Under the pieces are notes generated by a model. It had not been told where the DNA came from. It ran no database searches and worked only from the letters and a program-made list of their open reading frames with translations. A DNA stretch of 34,963 nucleotides from Pseudomonadales bacterium. Lineage in GTDB: Bacteria > Pseudomonadota > Gammaproteobacteria > Pseudomonadales > Azotimanducaceae. Location of the stretch: contig JADHNT010000018.1 in NCBI GenBank assembly GCA_016779385.1, positions 1-34,963 on the forward strand, in the 5' to 3' direction. Positions 8,043-16,279 of this stretch are shown here, piece by piece (the first letter of the stretch is position 1; every line of letters starts with the position of its first letter). The translations under genes were made by a program, and so were the position numbers.

Positions 8043-8128
8043 CCTGCTAAAACCCACTTCATTTGAGGCCAGGTATTTTCCTAAAATTTGGCGCAAAGGG
8101 CTTTCCCTGGAAAGGCGCGATGAACTAA

Positions 8129-8160
8129 AAAAAGGCCGACCCCTGGGGACCGGCCTTTTT
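8129..8160 (-). terminator. Rho-independent terminator, bidirectional form
   Basis: The stem AAAAAGGCCG (8129-8138) pairs with CGGCCTTTTT (8151-8160), with further pairing of CCCC/GGGG inside the loop. It lies 18 bases past the stop of the acyl-CoA dehydrogenase gene on the - strand. The A-run and T-run on opposite sides would let it act in either direction. Confidence 0.88.
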
Positions 8161-8178
8161 GCCGTCGGCCAAGGGCGC

Positions 8179-9444
8179 TTAGGCGGCGCCGAGGCCCAAC
8201 GGGTTGCCATACTGATGGTCCACGGGAACCGCCGGATCGATATCCGGGTATTTGCCCAGCTCGAGGCGGGCGACGGTGCGACGGTGCACCTCGTCCGGAC
8301 CGTCGGCGAGGCGGAGGGTCCGCTGCCCGGCGTACATCTTCGCCAGGGGGAAGACCTGGGATACCCCAGCGCCGCCGTGGATCTGAATGGCGTCGTCAAT
8401 CACCTGAAGGGCGATGTTCGGCACCGCGACCTTGATTTGGGCGATTTCCGAGCGGGCGACTTTGTTGCCCACCGTATCCATCATCCAGGCGGCCTTGAGG
8501 GTCAGGAGGCGCGCCATTTCGATGTTGATCCGGGCGTCGGCAATCTTGTCGTAGTTACCGCCAAGGTCGGCGAGGCGCTTACCGAAGGCTTCCTTGGAAA
8601 GGCCTCGGCGGCACATCAGCTCGAGGGCACGCTCGGCGACCCCGATGGACCGCATGCAGTGGTGGATGCGGCCTGGGCCAAGGCGCCCCTGGGCAATTTC
8701 GAAGCCCCGGCCGGATCCGAGGATCATGTTTTCCTTGGGTACGCGGACGTTGGTGAAGCGCACGTGGCCGTGGCCGTGGGGCGCATCGTCGTAGCCGAAG
8801 ACGTGCTGCATCTTCAGGATTTCGATCCCCGGGGTATCCCGCGGTACGAGAATCTGCGACTGCCGCGCGTGCTTCGGTGCATCCGGCTCGGTGACGCACA
8901 TGACGATGAGGATTTTGCAGCGGGGGTCACCGATACCGGAGGACCACCACTTCTCGCCATTGAGTACCCACTCATCTCCGTCGAGGCGTGCTTCCAGAGA
9001 GATCTGGGTGGCGTCGGAGGAGGCCGAGTAGGGCTCGGTCATGCAGAAAGCGCTGCGAATCTTGCCGGCGAGCAGGGGCTCGAGCCATTCCTTCTTTTGC
9101 TCTTCGCTGCCGTAGCGCTCGATGACTTCCATGTTCCCCGTATCCGGGGCTGCGCAGTTGAAGACCTCGGAGGACAGGGGGTATTTGCCCATCTGCTCCG
9201 CAAGGTGCGCGTAGTCCACGTTGGTGAGTCCCGCGCCGCGCTCAGACTCGGGGAGGAAAAAGTTCCACAGCCCCTTGGCCCGGGCCTTTTCCTTGAGCTC
9301 TTCCATAATCGGCGTTTCGCACCAACGGCCGCCGGCCTCTACCTGGTCGGCAAAGGTCTTCTCGTTGGGAACGATGTGTTCGTTGATGAAAGCGGTGACG
9401 TCATCAAGCAGGGGCCTGACGTGATCGGATACTCCAAGATCCAT
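8179..9444 (-). CDS. Acyl-CoA dehydrogenase, ACAD11-like
   Basis: The product is 421 residues, full length for the family. Acyl-CoA dehydrogenases oxidise acyl-CoA to 2-enoyl-CoA with FAD and pass electrons to ETF. The FAD and substrate segment [16 protein letters not shown] (133-148), [12 protein letters not shown] (166-176), [21 protein letters not shown] (245-265), [11 protein letters not shown] (353-363) and ADGPDEVHR (380-388) all match the ACAD10/ACAD11 branch rather than short-chain FadE enzymes. In that branch the ADGPDEVH Asp/Glu region supplies the catalytic base; I infer this here. Chain length cannot be read. It is followed by its own terminator and diverges from the phosphatase-crotonase-reductase operon across 229 bases. 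Confidence 0.93.
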   Translation of the reverse strand: MDLGVSDHVRPLLDDVTAFINEHIVPNEKTFADQVEAGGRWCETPIMEELKEKARAKGLWNFFLPESERGAGLTNVDYAHLAEQMGKYPLSSEVFNCAAPDTGNMEVIERYGSEEQKKEWLEPLLAGKIRSAFCMTEPYSASSDATQISLEARLDGDEWVLNGEKWWSSGIGDPRCKILIVMCVTEPDAPKHARQSQILVPRDTPGIEILKMQHVFGYDDAPHGHGHVRFTNVRVPKENMILGSGRGFEIAQGRLGPGRIHHCMRSIGVAERALELMCRRGLSKEAFGKRLADLGGNYDKIADARINIEMARLLTLKAAWMMDTVGNKVARSEIAQIKVAVPNIALQVIDDAIQIHGGAGVSQVFPLAKMYAGQRTLRLADGPDEVHRRTVARLELGKYPDIDPAVPVDHQYGNPLGLGAA

Positions 9445-9612
9445 GGCGATACATCCTCTCTCCGATGGCCCGGCGAGCCCTCAAGGGCGCCGAGCGGATC
9501 CCTCCTGGAGTGCGGGAGCGCCCATCGCTCGCCGCACGTCGTCAGTCTAGCCCGGGGGCGTGTCATGAGGCGAATAAAAGTTCTTGATGCCGATTATGCG
9601 CTCCGCGAATAA

Positions 9613-9668
9613 CAGGGAGGCCCTTCCCTGGGCCCGGCGCTCTGCTATAGCCTTCGGGCCGGGGAGAG
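9613..9668 (+). promoter_or_regulatory. Possible extended -10 promoter and RBS for the phosphatase operon
   Basis: TGCTATAGC (9643-9651) resembles an extended -10 (TGnTATAAT), but no good -35 is seen. GGGGAGAG (9661-9668) is a clear ribosome-binding site five bases before the ATG at 9674. A small dyad CAGGGA/TCCCTG (9613-9618 and 9625-9630) lies just upstream. Confidence 0.35.
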
Positions 9669-9673
9669 ATTTC

Positions 9674-10381
9674 ATGACCAAAGACGCTTACGGGGATCGT
9701 ACCCTCGCCGTGCTCGGTACGCTGGAAAACGCCGGCGTGACCCGAGCAGCCCTCATCATGCGCCACTCGGCCCGGGAGTACGTGGCCGGGCGCCACGACC
9801 TCGCGAATCCCTTAACCGATGCGGGGCGCGCCTATGCGCGCCACTTCGGGGAGAATCTTGGCCCAGGCTGGGCCCTTCGGGCCTACAGCTCCCCTGCGGG
9901 GCGCTGCGTGGAAACCGCTGAACTGATTTGCCAGGGGCAGCATGCCTCGCCCCTGGGGCGAGTGCGCCCCGTCGAGGCCCTAGGGGTGTTCTACGCGCTC
10001 GATCAGCAGCGCATGTTCAAGGCCATGACCGAGATCAGCATGAATCTGCCAAGCTTTGTCGCCGCCTGGCAGGCCGGGGCCGTTGCAGAGGACATCATGA
10101 TGAACGCCGAGCAGGCGGCGATGACCCTCCTGCGGCTCCTGTGGGTACGCTTGCGGGCGCGCCCGGAGGGAGACGGGCGGGCGTTGCTCGACGTCCACGT
10201 GAGTCATGATTTGACCCTTTATCTGCTCCGAGCTGTGGCCGGGGCCCTCCCGCCCTCAGAGGACGCCCCAGTGCGCTATCTCGATGGACTCCTGCTCTTC
10301 GAGGCCGACGGGCAGGCTTTCCTAACGACCCATGACCTTCCGCCGAGGCCCCTGCCTCGGCTGACTGAGGAGACTTCCTGA
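9674..10381 (+). CDS. Histidine phosphatase (phosphoglycerate mutase-like) family protein
   Basis: The product is 235 residues. ATG at 9674 is chosen for its GGGGAGAG site; starts at 9584 and 9587 lack one. The phosphate-accepting His31 lies in IMRHSAREY (28-36), a variant of the RHG motif with Ser for Gly. YSSPAGRCVETAEL matches the second arginine/helix block, and VHVSHDLTLYLL near residue 180 carries the second catalytic histidine. The family transfers or removes phosphate through a phosphohistidine; substrates range from sugar phosphates to proteins, and none can be named here. The stop overlaps the crotonase ATG as TGATG, so the two are translated together. Confidence 0.83.
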   Translation: MTKDAYGDRTLAVLGTLENAGVTRAALIMRHSAREYVAGRHDLANPLTDAGRAYARHFGENLGPGWALRAYSSPAGRCVETAELICQGQHASPLGRVRPVEALGVFYALDQQRMFKAMTEISMNLPSFVAAWQAGAVAEDIMMNAEQAAMTLLRLLWVRLRARPEGDGRALLDVHVSHDLTLYLLRAVAGALPPSEDAPVRYLDGLLLFEADGQAFLTTHDLPPRPLPRLTEETS

Positions 10382-11217
10382 TGGCCGATCCGAGCCTCTA
10401 TCGCCCAAAGCCCCCGCAGGACAGCGCCTATGAGACCTTTACCGTGGAGCATCGGGGCGGCGCCCACTGGGTTACGCTAAATCGTCCGGAAAGCCTCAAT
10501 GCCATGAGCCGCACCATGATGCTGGAGCTTCAGCACTATTTCGGTGAGCTCTATACGCGGCCGGAAATCCGCGCCGTGGTGCTCCAGGGGGCTGGGAAAG
10601 CTTTCTGCGCGGGGCTTGACCTTAAGGAGCGGCGGGAGCCCGGGGAGGGCGGCCCCGTGAACGGGCTGCGGGTGCAGCGCCGAGTGTCGGAAATTGTCAT
10701 GCGCATGCGCCGGGCGCCTCAGCCGATCATTTCTCTCATTCACGGCGCCGCGAGCGGCGGCGGCTTCGCCCTGGCCCTCGCTTCCGATATCCGCTTGGCG
10801 GGCCCTCGGGCGCGCATGAACGCGGCGTTTATTCGCATCGGGCTGACGGCCTGCGATGTGGGCGTGTCCTATTTCCTCCCGCGGCTCGTGGGGAGCGCGC
10901 TGGCTTCGGAGCTGCTGCTTACCGGTGCCTTCATCGATGCGGAGCGGGCGCTTAAGGTGGGCCTCGTTTCCGATGTGGTCCCGGAGGCGGATCTTGAGGC
11001 CCGGGGCCAGGCCATGGTCGAGGCGATCCTGGCGAACTCGCCCCTGGGGGTGCGGCTCACGAAGGAGGCGCTGAACATGAATATTGACGCCCAAAGCCTC
11101 GAAGCCGCCATCGCCCTAGAGGATCGGCAGCAGATTCTCTGCGCCCAAACGGACGACATGCGGGAGGGCATTGGCGCCTTCCTCGAAAAACGCGATCCCG
11201 CTTACCAAGACGCCTAA
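10381..11217 (+). CDS. Enoyl-CoA hydratase/isomerase (crotonase) family protein
   Basis: The product is 278 residues. Oxyanion-hole segments FCAGLDLKER (75-84) and HGAASGGGFALA (121-132) and the C-terminal LVSDVV block mark the crotonase fold. Where hydratases usually carry a catalytic Glu in a G-x-x-P-G-G segment, this protein has ACDVGVSYFLPRLVG (157-171). The Asp159 position resembles the ADVG of dienoyl-CoA isomerases (ECH1), but the second acidic residue seen there is not evident. It is therefore probably an isomerase-type or otherwise modified crotonase and not a plain hydratase. The start overlaps the phosphatase stop. The reductase gene follows after 11 bases. Confidence 0.88.
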   Translation: MADPSLYRPKPPQDSAYETFTVEHRGGAHWVTLNRPESLNAMSRTMMLELQHYFGELYTRPEIRAVVLQGAGKAFCAGLDLKERREPGEGGPVNGLRVQRRVSEIVMRMRRAPQPIISLIHGAASGGGFALALASDIRLAGPRARMNAAFIRIGLTACDVGVSYFLPRLVGSALASELLLTGAFIDAERALKVGLVSDVVPEADLEARGQAMVEAILANSPLGVRLTKEALNMNIDAQSLEAAIALEDRQQILCAQTDDMREGIGAFLEKRDPAYQDA

Positions 11218-11228
11218 GGACTGTACCA

Positions 11229-12305
11229 ATGACCGATGCTCATGTGCCCCTCACCCTTTCCCGCGGCCCCGTCATGCCCAACCGGCTGATGCTAGCGCCC
11301 CTCACCAATCTCCAGAGCCATGCCGATGGCACGCTCTCCGACGACGAGTTCACCTGGCTGACCAAGCGGGCGGAAGGGGGCTTTGGGCTCACCATGACCT
11401 GCGCAGCTCACGTTCAGGCCGTCGGCCAGGGCTTTCCTGGGCAGCTGGGTATCTTCTCCGATGACCACCTGCCGGGGCTCACCCGCCTCGCCGCCGCGCT
11501 GAATGCCCAGGGTGGGCTCTCCTCCGTGCAGCTGCACCACGCGGGCATGCGGTCCCCGGCGGAGTTGATTGGGGAGGCCCCGGTGAGCGCTTCGGCGCAG
11601 GAGGAATTTGGTGCTCGAGCCCTGACGGAAGACGAAGTGGAGGCCATGATTGAGGCCTTCATTCGCGGCGCCGAGCGCGCTGAACAGGCGGGCTTTCATG
11701 GCGTGGAGCTTCATGGCGCCCACGGCTATCTGCTTTGCCAGTTTCTGAGCGCGGAGACGAATCGGCGGGACGACCGCTTCGGGGGCAGCCTTGAGAATCG
11801 TATGGTGCCCCTTCAGCGCATCATCGATGGCATTCGCGCGCGCTGCGGCGCCGCGTTCCAGCTCGGGGTTCGTTTGTCGCCGGAGCGTTTTGGCATGACC
11901 CTGGATGACGCCACGGAGATTGCTCGTCGTTTGCTGGCTGAGGGGAAGATCGATTACCTCGATCTATCTCTTTGGGATATCCGGAAGGACGCGCTCGACG
12001 CCCCCGATACGCCCCTCATTGCACCGTTTATGGCGCTGCCTCGAGGGAACGTCGCCGTGGGTGTAGCAGGAAAAATCAACGGCGGTGAGGATGTGCGCTT
12101 TGCCCTCCAGCAGGGGGCGGACTTCGTGCTGCTCGGGCGCGCGGCCATCCTCCATCACGATTTTCCAAAGCGCCTTGCGGCCGATGGGAACTTTCAGGCG
12201 GCGACGCTGCCGGTGTCCCGAGCGCACCTCGTGGCCGAGGGGCTCGGACCCAAGTTCGTCGATTACATGGCCACCTGGAAGGGCTTCGTATCAGAAAACG
12301 GCTAA
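11229..12305 (+). CDS. Old Yellow Enzyme-type NADH:flavin oxidoreductase
   Basis: The product is 358 residues forming a single TIM-barrel OYE domain. FMN enzymes of this family reduce activated C=C bonds, as in alpha,beta-unsaturated carbonyls or, when fused to other domains, 2,4-dienoyl-CoA. Visible marks are APLTNLQSHADGTLS near the N-terminus, VQLHHAGMR (about 97-105), VELHGAHGYLLCQFLS with NRRDDRFGGSLENR (about 157-190), and VGVAGKINGGEDV then DFVLLGRAAILHHDFP, the phosphate-binding end. There is no C-terminal FeS or FAD domain, so it is not a FadH-type complete dienoyl-CoA reductase. An AAGGAC site precedes the ATG. Position after a crotonase suggests action on unsaturated acyl-CoA or enoate substrates. 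Confidence 0.9.
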   Translation: MTDAHVPLTLSRGPVMPNRLMLAPLTNLQSHADGTLSDDEFTWLTKRAEGGFGLTMTCAAHVQAVGQGFPGQLGIFSDDHLPGLTRLAAALNAQGGLSSVQLHHAGMRSPAELIGEAPVSASAQEEFGARALTEDEVEAMIEAFIRGAERAEQAGFHGVELHGAHGYLLCQFLSAETNRRDDRFGGSLENRMVPLQRIIDGIRARCGAAFQLGVRLSPERFGMTLDDATEIARRLLAEGKIDYLDLSLWDIRKDALDAPDTPLIAPFMALPRGNVAVGVAGKINGGEDVRFALQQGADFVLLGRAAILHHDFPKRLAADGNFQAATLPVSRAHLVAEGLGPKFVDYMATWKGFVSENG

Positions 12306-12312
12306 GGGTGTC

Positions 12313-13179
12313 CTAGGGCTCCGCGCCTTCCCGCATAGGGAGGCTCGGATCCGCGACCCATTCGCTCATGGAACCGTCGTAGACCGCCACCTTCTCGTGG
12401 CCCAGAGCCACGAGAGCGAAGGCGTCACAGGTGGCCGAGATGCCGCCTCCGCAGTAGCAGATCACCTCTTGGTCGAAGGCCTTCACGGTCTCGAAGGCGC
12501 CTTTCAGCGTCGCTGCGTCGGCAAACTCCAGGGCAGGCCCTTGGAAGAGGGCGGCGAAGGGCACGTTGACGGACCCCGTAATATGGCCCCGGCGTCCGTA
12601 GTTGGCGCCGCCGTCCCCGCGGTAGACCTCCGGCGCCAGCGCGTTGATGGTGCAGACTCCAGGGGCGTCGATGGCGCCGAGCACCGCCGTTTGATCGGCC
12701 CAAAGCGCAGGCGTCGGCGCGATGGCTAGGGCGCCAGGTGCATAGCGCTCCTGTCCCGTGGTCAGGGGCGCACCCGCGGCTTTCCAGGCCGCAAGGCCCC
12801 CGTCGAGCACCTTGGCGGAGACCCCGAGGGCCCGGAGCATCCACCACACTCGGGTGGCCCACATGGGATGGCCGCTGCTATAGAGCACAATCTCGGCGTC
12901 ATCCACCACCCCCTCGGCAGCGAAGGCTGCTCCCAGTGCTTCGTCTTCCAGGCGGGTGAAGCGGTGCGGGGCGTCGTTGTCCGAAAGCGTGCCCTGAAGG
13001 TCGAGGAAGGCGGCCCCGGGAATGTGGCCGGCCTCGTAGTCCGCAAGGCCACTTTCGACCCGGTAGGCCCGGGGTGGGTCCGGGCGCAGGTGAACAGTGC
13101 AGTCAAAAACCCGCGCTGGGCCCTCGGCGTTTTGAAGCTCGGCGACGGTGATGAGCTGCGTAGGTGCATGTAGTGCCAT
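12313..13179 (-). CDS. Two-domain rhodanese-type sulfurtransferase (SseA-like)
   Basis: The product is 288 residues. ATG at 13179 follows GGGGAGAG; a longer frame from 13308 has no site. The N-terminal inactive rhodanese domain shows VFDCTVHLRP, YEAGHIPGAAFLDL and LYSSGHPMWATRVWWMLR. The C-terminal active domain has VICYCGGGISATC, with the persulfide-forming cysteine near residue 243. The six-residue loop CGGGIS differs from the CGSGVT of 3-mercaptopyruvate sulfurtransferases and the CRKGVT of thiosulfate sulfurtransferases, so the sulfur donor is not clear. There is no signal peptide, so it should be cytosolic. It follows the Tat-signal class V aminotransferase by 19 bases. It converges on the reductase gene with a seven-base gap and no visible terminator. 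Confidence 0.88.
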   Translation of the reverse strand: MALHAPTQLITVAELQNAEGPARVFDCTVHLRPDPPRAYRVESGLADYEAGHIPGAAFLDLQGTLSDNDAPHRFTRLEDEALGAAFAAEGVVDDAEIVLYSSGHPMWATRVWWMLRALGVSAKVLDGGLAAWKAAGAPLTTGQERYAPGALAIAPTPALWADQTAVLGAIDAPGVCTINALAPEVYRGDGGANYGRRGHITGSVNVPFAALFQGPALEFADAATLKGAFETVKAFDQEVICYCGGGISATCDAFALVALGHEKVAVYDGSMSEWVADPSLPMREGAEP

Positions 13180-13198
13180 GGTGTTCTCTCCCCTGTGC

Positions 13199-14482
13199 TT
13201 AGGCCCAGAGGGCCCGTTCCTCGGCCACGGCCTCAAGGGCGCGGCGAATGTGATCGTCCGTGTTGTACACGTGGGGGGACAGGCGCAGGCCCCCGGTGGG
13301 TGCGGCAATCAAGCCGTGCTTTTCATAGAGCGCCTGGAACAGGGCCCGACGGTTTGGGCCTGGTACGGAAACAATGCACACCCCGGCGCTGAAGCGGTCC
13401 GCCTCGGGGGTGAGGACCGGGGCCCCGAGATCTCGGAGCCCCGCCTTAAGCGTGCGGACATAAGCCTTCAGCTGCGCTTCGATGGCCTTGGGCCCCAGCG
13501 TACGATGGAGCGCTGCGGCTTCCACCATGGCGCCAAGGGCGGCGTCGTCCCGCTGGCCGAGGGATTCAAATTTTCGCGCGCCCACCGGGTCTGGGTCCGC
13601 GTCGTCGCCCCAGCCCGGCGCCACCACGGAGGGCCAGAGGCTTTGAATGCGGTCTTCCCGCACCCACAGGATGCCGACCTCCTTGGGCCCCATGAACCAC
13701 TTGTGTGCGCTCCCGCTATAGCTGTGGGCGCCGCTCGCCTCAAGATCGACCGCGAGTGCCCCAAAACTTTGCGCGCCATCAACGTGGAAGTGGGGTACGC
13801 CCCGGGCGGCGAGGCGCGCACCGATCACGGGAAGGGGGAGGGCTAGACCGCTGACGTTGGATACATGGCTCAGGGCCACCACGCGGGTGCGCGGTGTCAG
13901 GGCCGCTTCCAGGGGAACAAGGAGTTCCTCCTCGTCTCCAGGGTTGGCTGGGAAGGCGATGATTTTCAGGCCGAAGCCGTGGCGTGCGGCGCGCACCTTC
14001 CAGGCCACGAGGTTTGTGGGATGGTTTTGGTCCCATAGCACCACCTCATCGCCGGGGCCCAGATCGAGGCCGGCGTTGACGATGTTGTTGGCTTCGCTGG
14101 TGTTGCGGACCAGGGCAAGGTGATCGGATTGGGCGCCGAGCAGGGCCGCGACCACGCGTCGAGCGTCCTCCCGTAGGGCTTCGATGGGGCCTCGGTTTTG
14201 GAAGGAGCAATCGGCGTCGATGGCTGCCCCCAGGGCGTGCTGGCGCTGGGTCACACGGAGCGGGGCGGGGCAGAGATTAGCGGCATTCATGGGGACGTGG
14301 CGCTCGTCGAAGGTAAAGGCCGCGCGCACCCCCCGGAGTCCCGCTTCTCCCACTCCTGCTGGGGCCAGGGTCGCTGCGCGGCCTTCGGCCCCCAGGGCCG
14401 TGTGCACAAGGCCTCCGCTAAGCCCCGTGGTCAGGGCGCCCAGGGCGCCCCCCTTCAAAACATCGCGTCTTCGCAGCGTCAT
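13199..14482 (-). CDS. Tat-exported class V aminotransferase (cysteine desulfurase/isopenicillin-N-epimerase-like)
   Basis: The product is 427 residues. ATG at 14482 with GGGAGG upstream gives a twin-arginine signal: LRRRDVLKGG, then a hydrophobic stretch, cleavage probably after LGA near residue 32. The PLP fold is clear: NTSEANNIVNAGL (127-139), Asp235 in HVDGAQS, and the Schiff-base Lys261 in SGSAHKWFMGPKEVG. This arrangement is typical of isopenicillin-N-epimerase-like and desulfurase-like class V enzymes. No desulfurase cysteine loop is obvious, so sulfur mobilisation is only suggested by the sulfurtransferase downstream. The Tat signal fits a PLP protein that folds before export. It lies in the same operon direction as PhoD, 73 bases after that gene. 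Confidence 0.88.
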   Translation of the reverse strand: MTLRRRDVLKGGALGALTTGLSGGLVHTALGAEGRAATLAPAGVGEAGLRGVRAAFTFDERHVPMNAANLCPAPLRVTQRQHALGAAIDADCSFQNRGPIEALREDARRVVAALLGAQSDHLALVRNTSEANNIVNAGLDLGPGDEVVLWDQNHPTNLVAWKVRAARHGFGLKIIAFPANPGDEEELLVPLEAALTPRTRVVALSHVSNVSGLALPLPVIGARLAARGVPHFHVDGAQSFGALAVDLEASGAHSYSGSAHKWFMGPKEVGILWVREDRIQSLWPSVVAPGWGDDADPDPVGARKFESLGQRDDAALGAMVEAAALHRTLGPKAIEAQLKAYVRTLKAGLRDLGAPVLTPEADRFSAGVCIVSVPGPNRRALFQALYEKHGLIAAPTGGLRLSPHVYNTDDHIRRALEAVAEERALWA

Positions 14483-14555
14483 AGTCCCGCCTCCCCGGTG
14501 TCGGCACCCCTGTGCGTCATTTCCCTGGAGTGTAGACCCCGCGGCGCGACCCTGC

Positions 14556-16160
14556 CTAGGCGGCGGGTTCCCGGAGGTCGGCGGGGGCGCTGGCGCCCCG
14601 AGCGGCCTCGAGGTGGTTGTTGCCCCGGGCCGTGAAGTAGGCTGCCGCAAGCCGCTCTTCGCGGCGCTTTTCCGTGATTGTCGCCAGGTGCCAGAATTCC
14701 CCCTGGAGCCGGTCCCGGGTGATATCGAGCAGCACGTAGCCCTTGTGGAAAAGGTCGATAAACCGCATGTGGGGGTGGGCGTCAAGGCCGTGAGCCGCCC
14801 GCGCTTCCGCGGCCTTCCGATCCGTGAGGAAGGGCGAGGTGACCGAGGGGGTGACGAATTCCACGGCTAGGCTGCCCTTGCCGGAGCTGGTGTTGTAGGC
14901 CGCGCCGAAAGGGTCCCGGGCCACGTCCATGGCCCAGGAGGAGTGGATATCCCCGGTGAGCACGGCGACGTTGTCGATGCCCCCCTCCTCAAGCACGTCC
15001 AGGAGCCGGGTGCGGGCGTGGGGGTAACCGTCCCACTGGTCCGTGTTCAGGATGGGGGTGTCGCCGTAGCCTCCGAGCTGCCCCAGCATTACCTGCTGGC
15101 CGAGGATTCGCCAGCTCACCCCGTCTCCCTTGGAGCGCTGAAGCTGATCGTAAAGCCAGGCTTCCTGGGTGGGGCCGAGAAGGCTGCGCTTAGGGTCCTG
15201 AATGACGGCTTGGTCCTTGGGGTTGGCCGCTTCCTGATCTCGGCCATAGAGACGCGTATCGAGCATGGTGAGATCGAGCAGATCCCCGAAGCGGAAACTG
15301 CGCCAAATTTGTGTGTCCCCCGGGCTTTGGGCTTCCCGGGTGGGCAGCCACTCGTGCCATGCCTTCACTGCTGCGCCTTTTCGTGCGGCCCAGGCGCCTT
15401 CTCCCTCGTTGTGATTCTCGGCGCCATCGCGCCAGCTGTTGTTGGCGGATTCGTGGTCATCCCAGATCACCACCATGGGGTGTTGACGGTGCAGTTCTTG
15501 CAAATCCTCGTCCGTGCGATAGAGGGCGTAGCGTTCCCGGTAATCAGCAAGGGTTGTGATTTCTCGATCCGGCGCATGGTGCCGCCCGAGGGCGGTCCCG
15601 TCGCCGTATTGGCGGTTGCCATACTCGTAGATGTAGTCGCCGAGGTGGAGTACGAGGTCGAGGTCGTTGCGCCGGGCCATCGCGCCATAGGCGTTGAAGT
15701 AGCCGAAGAGCCAGTGGGAGCAGGAGCTGTAGGCAATGCGCAGGCGATCGACGCCAGGGCCCGGGAGGGTGCGGGTCCGACCCAGCGAAGACGCTTCCCC
15801 CGCGGCGATGAAGCGATAATAGTAGGTGCGCCCGGGCGTCAGACCGTCGACAATGACCTTCACGGTGTAATCGCGACCGCCATGGGTGCTCACCTCGCCT
15901 TGCTGAAGCGGCCGGCGACCTTGCGGATCGGCATAAAGGGTCCAGCCGACCGTGAGGGGGGCGCCATCCTGCTGCGGGGTGGCCCGGGTCCAGAGTACGA
16001 TGCTGTCCTGGCTGGGGTCCCCGGAGGCAACGCCGTGGAGGAACACCTTGCGGCCAGCGTCGGCAGCGCGCGGCGCCAGCGGACTCGCGCAGGCGCCGAG
16101 GAGCGGCAGCGTCAGGCTTGCGGCGGAGCTGCGGAGTAGATGACGGCGGGTGACGGCCAT
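14556..16160 (-). CDS. PhoD-like alkaline phosphatase, Tat lipoprotein
   Basis: The product is 534 residues. PhoD enzymes are Fe/Ca-dependent phosphomono- and phosphodiesterases secreted to gain phosphate. The start is ATG 16160 (a GTG three codons earlier is possible) behind GAAGAGAG. The N-terminus combines a twin arginine (TRRHLLRSSA) with a lipobox LGAC, Cys24, so it should be Tat-exported and lipid-anchored. Metal ligands are visible in YSSCSHWLFGYF (144-155), HLGDYIYEYGN (172-182), VIWDDHESANNSW (231-243) and LTGDIHSSWAMD. The N-terminal Ig-like PhoD domain (VFLHGVASGDPSQDSIVLWTR) is also present. No Pho box was identified upstream. Confidence 0.92.
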   Translation of the reverse strand: MAVTRRHLLRSSAASLTLPLLGACASPLAPRAADAGRKVFLHGVASGDPSQDSIVLWTRATPQQDGAPLTVGWTLYADPQGRRPLQQGEVSTHGGRDYTVKVIVDGLTPGRTYYYRFIAAGEASSLGRTRTLPGPGVDRLRIAYSSCSHWLFGYFNAYGAMARRNDLDLVLHLGDYIYEYGNRQYGDGTALGRHHAPDREITTLADYRERYALYRTDEDLQELHRQHPMVVIWDDHESANNSWRDGAENHNEGEGAWAARKGAAVKAWHEWLPTREAQSPGDTQIWRSFRFGDLLDLTMLDTRLYGRDQEAANPKDQAVIQDPKRSLLGPTQEAWLYDQLQRSKGDGVSWRILGQQVMLGQLGGYGDTPILNTDQWDGYPHARTRLLDVLEEGGIDNVAVLTGDIHSSWAMDVARDPFGAAYNTSSGKGSLAVEFVTPSVTSPFLTDRKAAEARAAHGLDAHPHMRFIDLFHKGYVLLDITRDRLQGEFWHLATITEKRREERLAAAYFTARGNNHLEAARGASAPADLREPAA

Positions 16161-16237
16161 GGCGTGCACTCTCTTCTTTGGAAACGAAAATCTTGGGTGG
16201 GGCGGAGTATGCCGGGAACTCCCTGGGGCGTGGATGA

Positions 16238-16256
16238 CCGTCCCGTGACAGGACGG
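16238..16256. promoter_or_regulatory. Inverted repeat CCGTCC-N7-GGACGG upstream of the ATP-grasp cluster
   Basis: A perfect 6-bp dyad (16238-16243, 16251-16256) lies 24 bases before the first ATG of the amidoligase cluster and between two divergent genes. It could be an operator or an mRNA hairpin; it has no T-run. The match is short and could arise by chance in GC-rich DNA. Confidence 0.25.
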
Positions 16257-16279
16257 AGCGAGAAAGGGCCGGTGCGCGC

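Larger units (their letters stand above)
7694..8178. other. Intergenic region without a gene; repeats, inverted repeat and terminator
   Basis: No convincing coding sequence lies here: the short open frames have no recognisable product. It separates the start of the RidA gene from the end of the acyl-CoA dehydrogenase gene, both on the - strand. It therefore should hold the promoter of the RidA-glycosyltransferase operon, but no clear -35/-10 pair was found. It is visibly more AT-rich than its surroundings between about 7925 and 8130. It contains two diverged repeat units, an 8-bp inverted repeat and a strong hairpin terminator, each listed separately. Confidence 0.6.

Noticed and set aside
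8023-9612. + strand open frame of 529 codons
   Set aside because: It is fully antisense to the acyl-CoA dehydrogenase and has no recognisable domain. It also runs through the terminator hairpin.
14943-16139. + strand open frame of 398 codons
   Set aside because: Antisense to PhoD, whose metal-binding motifs are unmistakable.
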